DNA from: SKVR01 sp964491395
Lineage (GTDB): Bacteria > Bacteroidota > Bacteroidia > Bacteroidales > UBA7960
Direction of reading: 5' to 3'
Length of the DNA: 8,160 bases
Assembly: GCA_964491395.1 (NCBI GenBank)
Contig: CAZBGI010000118.1
Span: forward strand, 1-8,160
Part shown: positions 6,580 through 8,160 of the stretch, piece after piece
How the letters are laid out: each line of letters begins with the position of its first letter
Numbering within the stretch: the stretch's first letter is position 1
Notes under the pieces: model-generated
Seen by the model: the letters and a program-made list of their open reading frames with translations, nothing else
What the model was told of the DNA's origin: nothing
The model's database searches: none
Program-made: the position numbers and the translations under genes

Positions 6580-7779
6580 ATGCCAAAGATATCAGATAAA
6601 GGTCGCATGATGCCCGAAAGCCCTATCAGGAAGCTGGTGCCATTTGCGGAGAAGGTCAAAAAGGAAGGCCGTAAAGTGTTTCATTTAAATATCGGACAAC
6701 CCGATATTCCCACCCCGCAATCCATGATTGATGCCATGCACAATCTGGATGTAAAAGTCATAGAATACAGCCATTCGGCAGGTTTGTTGTCTTACCGGGA
6801 AAAAATGTGTGAGTACTACCAACAGCACAATATCCGTGTGGCGCCTGACGATATTATTGTTACGGCGGGTGCTTCTGAAGCAATTTTGTTTGCTGTACAA
6901 ACCTGTCTCAATCCGGGAGATGAAATGATTATTCCTGAACCTTTTTATGCCAACTACAATGGTTTTGCCACCAGTGCCGGTGTAAAGGTAAAACCCATTA
7001 TTTCGAGCATAGAAAGTGGTTTTGCCCTTCCTCCCATTGCGGATTTTGAGAAAGCCATCGGACCCGATACCAAGGCCATCATGGTTTGCAACCCCAACAA
7101 TCCCACCGGTTATCTCTATTCGGAAGAAGAGTTGGAAGTGCTGCGAAAAATCGTTCTCAAGTACGATTTATTCCTGTTTGCCGATGAAGTATACCGTGAA
7201 TTTTGCTACGACGGGCATGTACATCATTCGGTGATGAACCTGGAGGGTATAGATGATAACGTGGTGTTGTTCGATTCTGTTTCCAAACGTTACAGTGCAT
7301 GTGGTGTAAGGATAGGAGCCATGGTTTCGCGCAACAAGGAGGTTATGGCTACTGCCATGAAGTTTGCCCAGGCACGTCTCAGCCCGCCTTCCCTGGGTCA
7401 GATAGCATCTGAGGCTGCCATGGAAACACCGGAAAGCTATTTTACGGAGGTGATAGAGGAGTATCGCAAAAGGCGTGACACCGTGGTAGAGATGATGAAC
7501 AATATCGAAGGGGTGGTTTGCCCCAATCCCAAAGGCGCATTTTATGTAACGGCCAAACTTCCCATTGATGATGCTGACCGTTTCTGCCAGTGGCTGCTTG
7601 AAGATTTCAACTATAACAACCAAACCGTGATGCTGGCGCCTGCCACCGGATTTTATTCCAGCCCCGGTGCCGGTAAAAACGAAGTGCGTATCTCTTACGT
7701 GCTCAAAGTGGAGGATCTCAAAAATGCCATGATCAGCCTTGAGCACGCATTGAAGGAATATCCGGGCCGAATACTGTAA
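6580..7779 (+). CDS. PLP-dependent class I/II aminotransferase (aspartate aminotransferase-like)
   Basis: 399 aa from the ATG at 6580. Homologues usually start with a form of MPKIS..G..MPESPIRKL, so the upstream in-frame TTG at 6526, which lies within the likely promoter, is rejected. Fold type I signatures are in order: LNIGQPDIPTP (36-46), TAGASEAI (95-102), NPNNPTG (171-177, N174 by the PLP ring), ADEVY (201-205, with D202 facing the pyridine nitrogen), SVSKRYSACGVRIG (233-246, K236 forming the Schiff base and R244 near the phosphate) and NEVRISY (367-373, R370 binding the substrate carboxylate). The length is normal and all key residues are present, so it should be an active cytoplasmic enzyme moving amino groups between amino acids and 2-oxo acids. 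Exact substrate preference (aspartate, aromatic or other) cannot be read from the sequence. It is followed by a strong terminator and appears to be a single-gene unit. Confidence 0.92.
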   Translation: MPKISDKGRMMPESPIRKLVPFAEKVKKEGRKVFHLNIGQPDIPTPQSMIDAMHNLDVKVIEYSHSAGLLSYREKMCEYYQQHNIRVAPDDIIVTAGASEAILFAVQTCLNPGDEMIIPEPFYANYNGFATSAGVKVKPIISSIESGFALPPIADFEKAIGPDTKAIMVCNPNNPTGYLYSEEELEVLRKIVLKYDLFLFADEVYREFCYDGHVHHSVMNLEGIDDNVVLFDSVSKRYSACGVRIGAMVSRNKEVMATAMKFAQARLSPPSLGQIASEAAMETPESYFTEVIEEYRKRRDTVVEMMNNIEGVVCPNPKGAFYVTAKLPIDDADRFCQWLLEDFNYNNQTVMLAPATGFYSSPGAGKNEVRISYVLKVEDLKNAMISLEHALKEYPGRIL

Positions 7780-7796
7780 TTGTAAGATTTTTTGGC

Positions 7797-7823
7797 CAGG
7801 GCATAAACGGTAGTCACACCCTG
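7797..7823. repeat. CAGGGCAT...ACCCTG repeat, copy 1
   Basis: This 27-base unit begins CAGGGCATAAAC and ends TCACACCCTG. It matches the unit at 8068-8094 at 22 of 27 positions in the same orientation. Its ends, CAGGG and CCCTG, are inverted, so it can form a short stem, but the inner pairing seen in copy 2 is broken here. It lies between the aminotransferase stop and its terminator. Confidence 0.5.
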
Positions 7824-7852
7824 ACAGCTTTGTTCAGTATAAGGCGAATTTT

Positions 7853-7891
7853 AGCCCGGTCGGGATTTTGTAAGCTCCCGTCCGGGCTTTT
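7853..7891 (+). terminator. Intrinsic terminator after the aminotransferase gene
   Basis: The left arm AGCCCGGTCGGGA (7853-7865) pairs with TCCCGTCCGGGCT (7876-7888) over 12 of 13 positions, with one T/T mismatch. The loop has ten bases, and four T's close the site (7888-7891). It lies about 75 bases after the stop codon. The GC-rich stem and T tail fit rho-independent termination of the plus-strand gene. Confidence 0.8.
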
Positions 7892-7916
7892 GCATGGCTC
7901 TTTACCTTAGTGAGTA

Positions 7917-7933
7917 GGCGAGTCCAGGTCGCC
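7917..7933. repeat. Small inverted repeat GGCGA/TCGCC
   Basis: GGCGA (7917-7921) pairs with TCGCC (7929-7933) around a seven-base loop GTCCAGG. This is one of several hairpins in the gene-free right end. Confidence 0.45.
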
Positions 7934-7941
7934 ATTTCGCT

Positions 7942-7992
7942 AAGCGGCATTTAACTTCGTTGAGCTCCCTTCGGTCGGTTGCAATGCCGCTT
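7942..7992. repeat. Long hairpin with perfect 10-bp stem
   Basis: AAGCGGCATT (7942-7951) and AATGCCGCTT (7983-7992) are exact inverted repeats separated by 31 bases that include GAGCTC. There is no T tract on either side, so this is not a normal terminator. It belongs to the palindrome-rich region and may be the end or body of a dispersed repeat element. Confidence 0.6.
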
Positions 7993-8000
7993 TGAACACA

Positions 8001-8019
8001 GGATAATTTGTAATTATCC
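8001..8019. repeat. Palindrome with AATTACAAATT core, unit 1 (inverted)
   Basis: GGATAATT (8001-8008) and AATTATCC (8012-8019) pair perfectly around TGT. On the minus strand the core is AATTACAAATT, the same core as the units at 8115-8133 and 8141-8160. Confidence 0.6.
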
Positions 8020-8067
8020 AACGTGGGAAATTAAATGGTAGCGGGTTGTTTCAATTAAATCCTTAGT

Positions 8068-8094
8068 CAGGGCATGAACTTTGGTCATACCCTG
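8068..8094. repeat. CAGGGCAT...ACCCTG repeat, copy 2 (hairpin)
   Basis: CAGGG (8068-8072) pairs with CCCTG (8090-8094) and ATGA (8074-8077) pairs with TCAT (8085-8088), leaving one C/A mismatch and a seven-base loop. This is a diverged direct copy of 7797-7823, 271 bases away. Confidence 0.5.
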
Positions 8095-8114
8095 GCTTGC
8101 TCTTAGCAGCGGTT

Positions 8115-8133
8115 GTTGAATTGCAAATTCAAC
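8115..8133. repeat. Palindrome with AATTGCAAATT core, unit 2
   Basis: GTTGAATT (8115-8122) and AATTCAAC (8126-8133) pair perfectly around GCA. The core AATTGCAAATT is shared with the neighbouring unit, while the outer four bases differ and still pair. Confidence 0.65.
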
Positions 8134-8140
8134 TGTGTTT

Positions 8141-8160
8141 CCGAGTGGAATTACAAATTC
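8141..8160. repeat. Palindrome with AATTACAAATT core, unit 3, cut by window edge
   Basis: CCGAGTGGAATT (8141-8152), the centre ACA and AATTC (8156-8160) form the first part of another palindrome of the same type. The right arm should continue beyond the window as about CACTCGG. The units at 8118 and 8148 are 30 bases apart when aligned on GAATT. Confidence 0.55.

Larger units (their letters stand above)
7892..8160. other. Gene-free palindrome-rich region (REP/BIME-like, inferred)
   Basis: This region after the terminator has no credible gene. Instead it holds at least five hairpins or palindromes (7917-7933, 7942-7992, 8001-8019, 8068-8094, 8115-8133) and half of a sixth at the window edge. 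The density and the shared core point to an array of extragenic palindromic repeats. Neither a transposase nor an integrase is seen in the window. Class and mobility are inferred, and a dispersed repeat of unknown type fits equally well. Confidence 0.45.

Noticed and set aside
7168..7746. 192-codon minus-strand frame opposite the aminotransferase
   Set aside because: It is antisense to a gene with all catalytic motifs and has no credible start context.
8017..8160. 47-residue minus-strand frame open at the right edge of the window
   Set aside because: It reads straight through the palindromes at 8115-8133 and 8068-8094 and ends within another; repeats explain it better than a coding tail.
7780..8160. 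CRISPR array
   Set aside because: The repeats are few, differ in their arms, are not evenly spaced and have no cas genes nearby.

Overview
The window reads as chromosomal DNA of a member of the Bacteroidota, probably a Bacteroidales-like lineage. The clearest evidence is a promoter upstream of tRNA-Asp with the Bacteroidota sigma-factor pattern: TTTG, 19 bases, then TATCTTTG, matching TTTG/TAnnTTTG. Weak Shine-Dalgarno sites, A-rich leaders and the protein families present agree. I see no phage, plasmid, transposase or CRISPR genes. The genus cannot be fixed from the sequence alone.

Layout from left to right: (1) the 5' 55 bases of a tRNA-Asp(GTC) gene on the minus strand, cut by the window edge, with its promoter; (2) a gene-free divergent region of about 300 bases holding nested hairpins; (3) a plus-strand radical SAM protein of the putative DNA modification/repair family (the family linked to UDG-like proteins), with a C-terminal helix-hairpin-helix and a terminal QLSLF that matches the beta-clamp binding consensus; (4) two tandem minus-strand PAS sensor histidine kinases, a soluble one with three PAS domains transcribed first and a membrane one with two PAS domains second, separated by a hairpin terminator or attenuator; (5) a plus-strand secreted DUF1573 protein; (6) a plus-strand class I/II PLP aminotransferase followed by a strong intrinsic terminator; (7) a right-hand intergenic stretch of almost 400 bases, from 7780 to the window end, packed with palindromes that share a core and look like a REP/BIME-like repeat array.

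The genes do not form one pathway. The radical SAM gene stands alone; its usual companion gene is not next to it. The two kinases are paralogues with nearly the same H-box region and different sensory halves, and no response regulator lies nearby, so they are orphans. The points most worth following are the clamp-binding tail of the radical SAM protein, the Cys/His motif in the membrane kinase's first PAS domain, the shared Asp-to-Asn change in the ATP-binding G1 box of both kinases, and the palindrome family at the right end.
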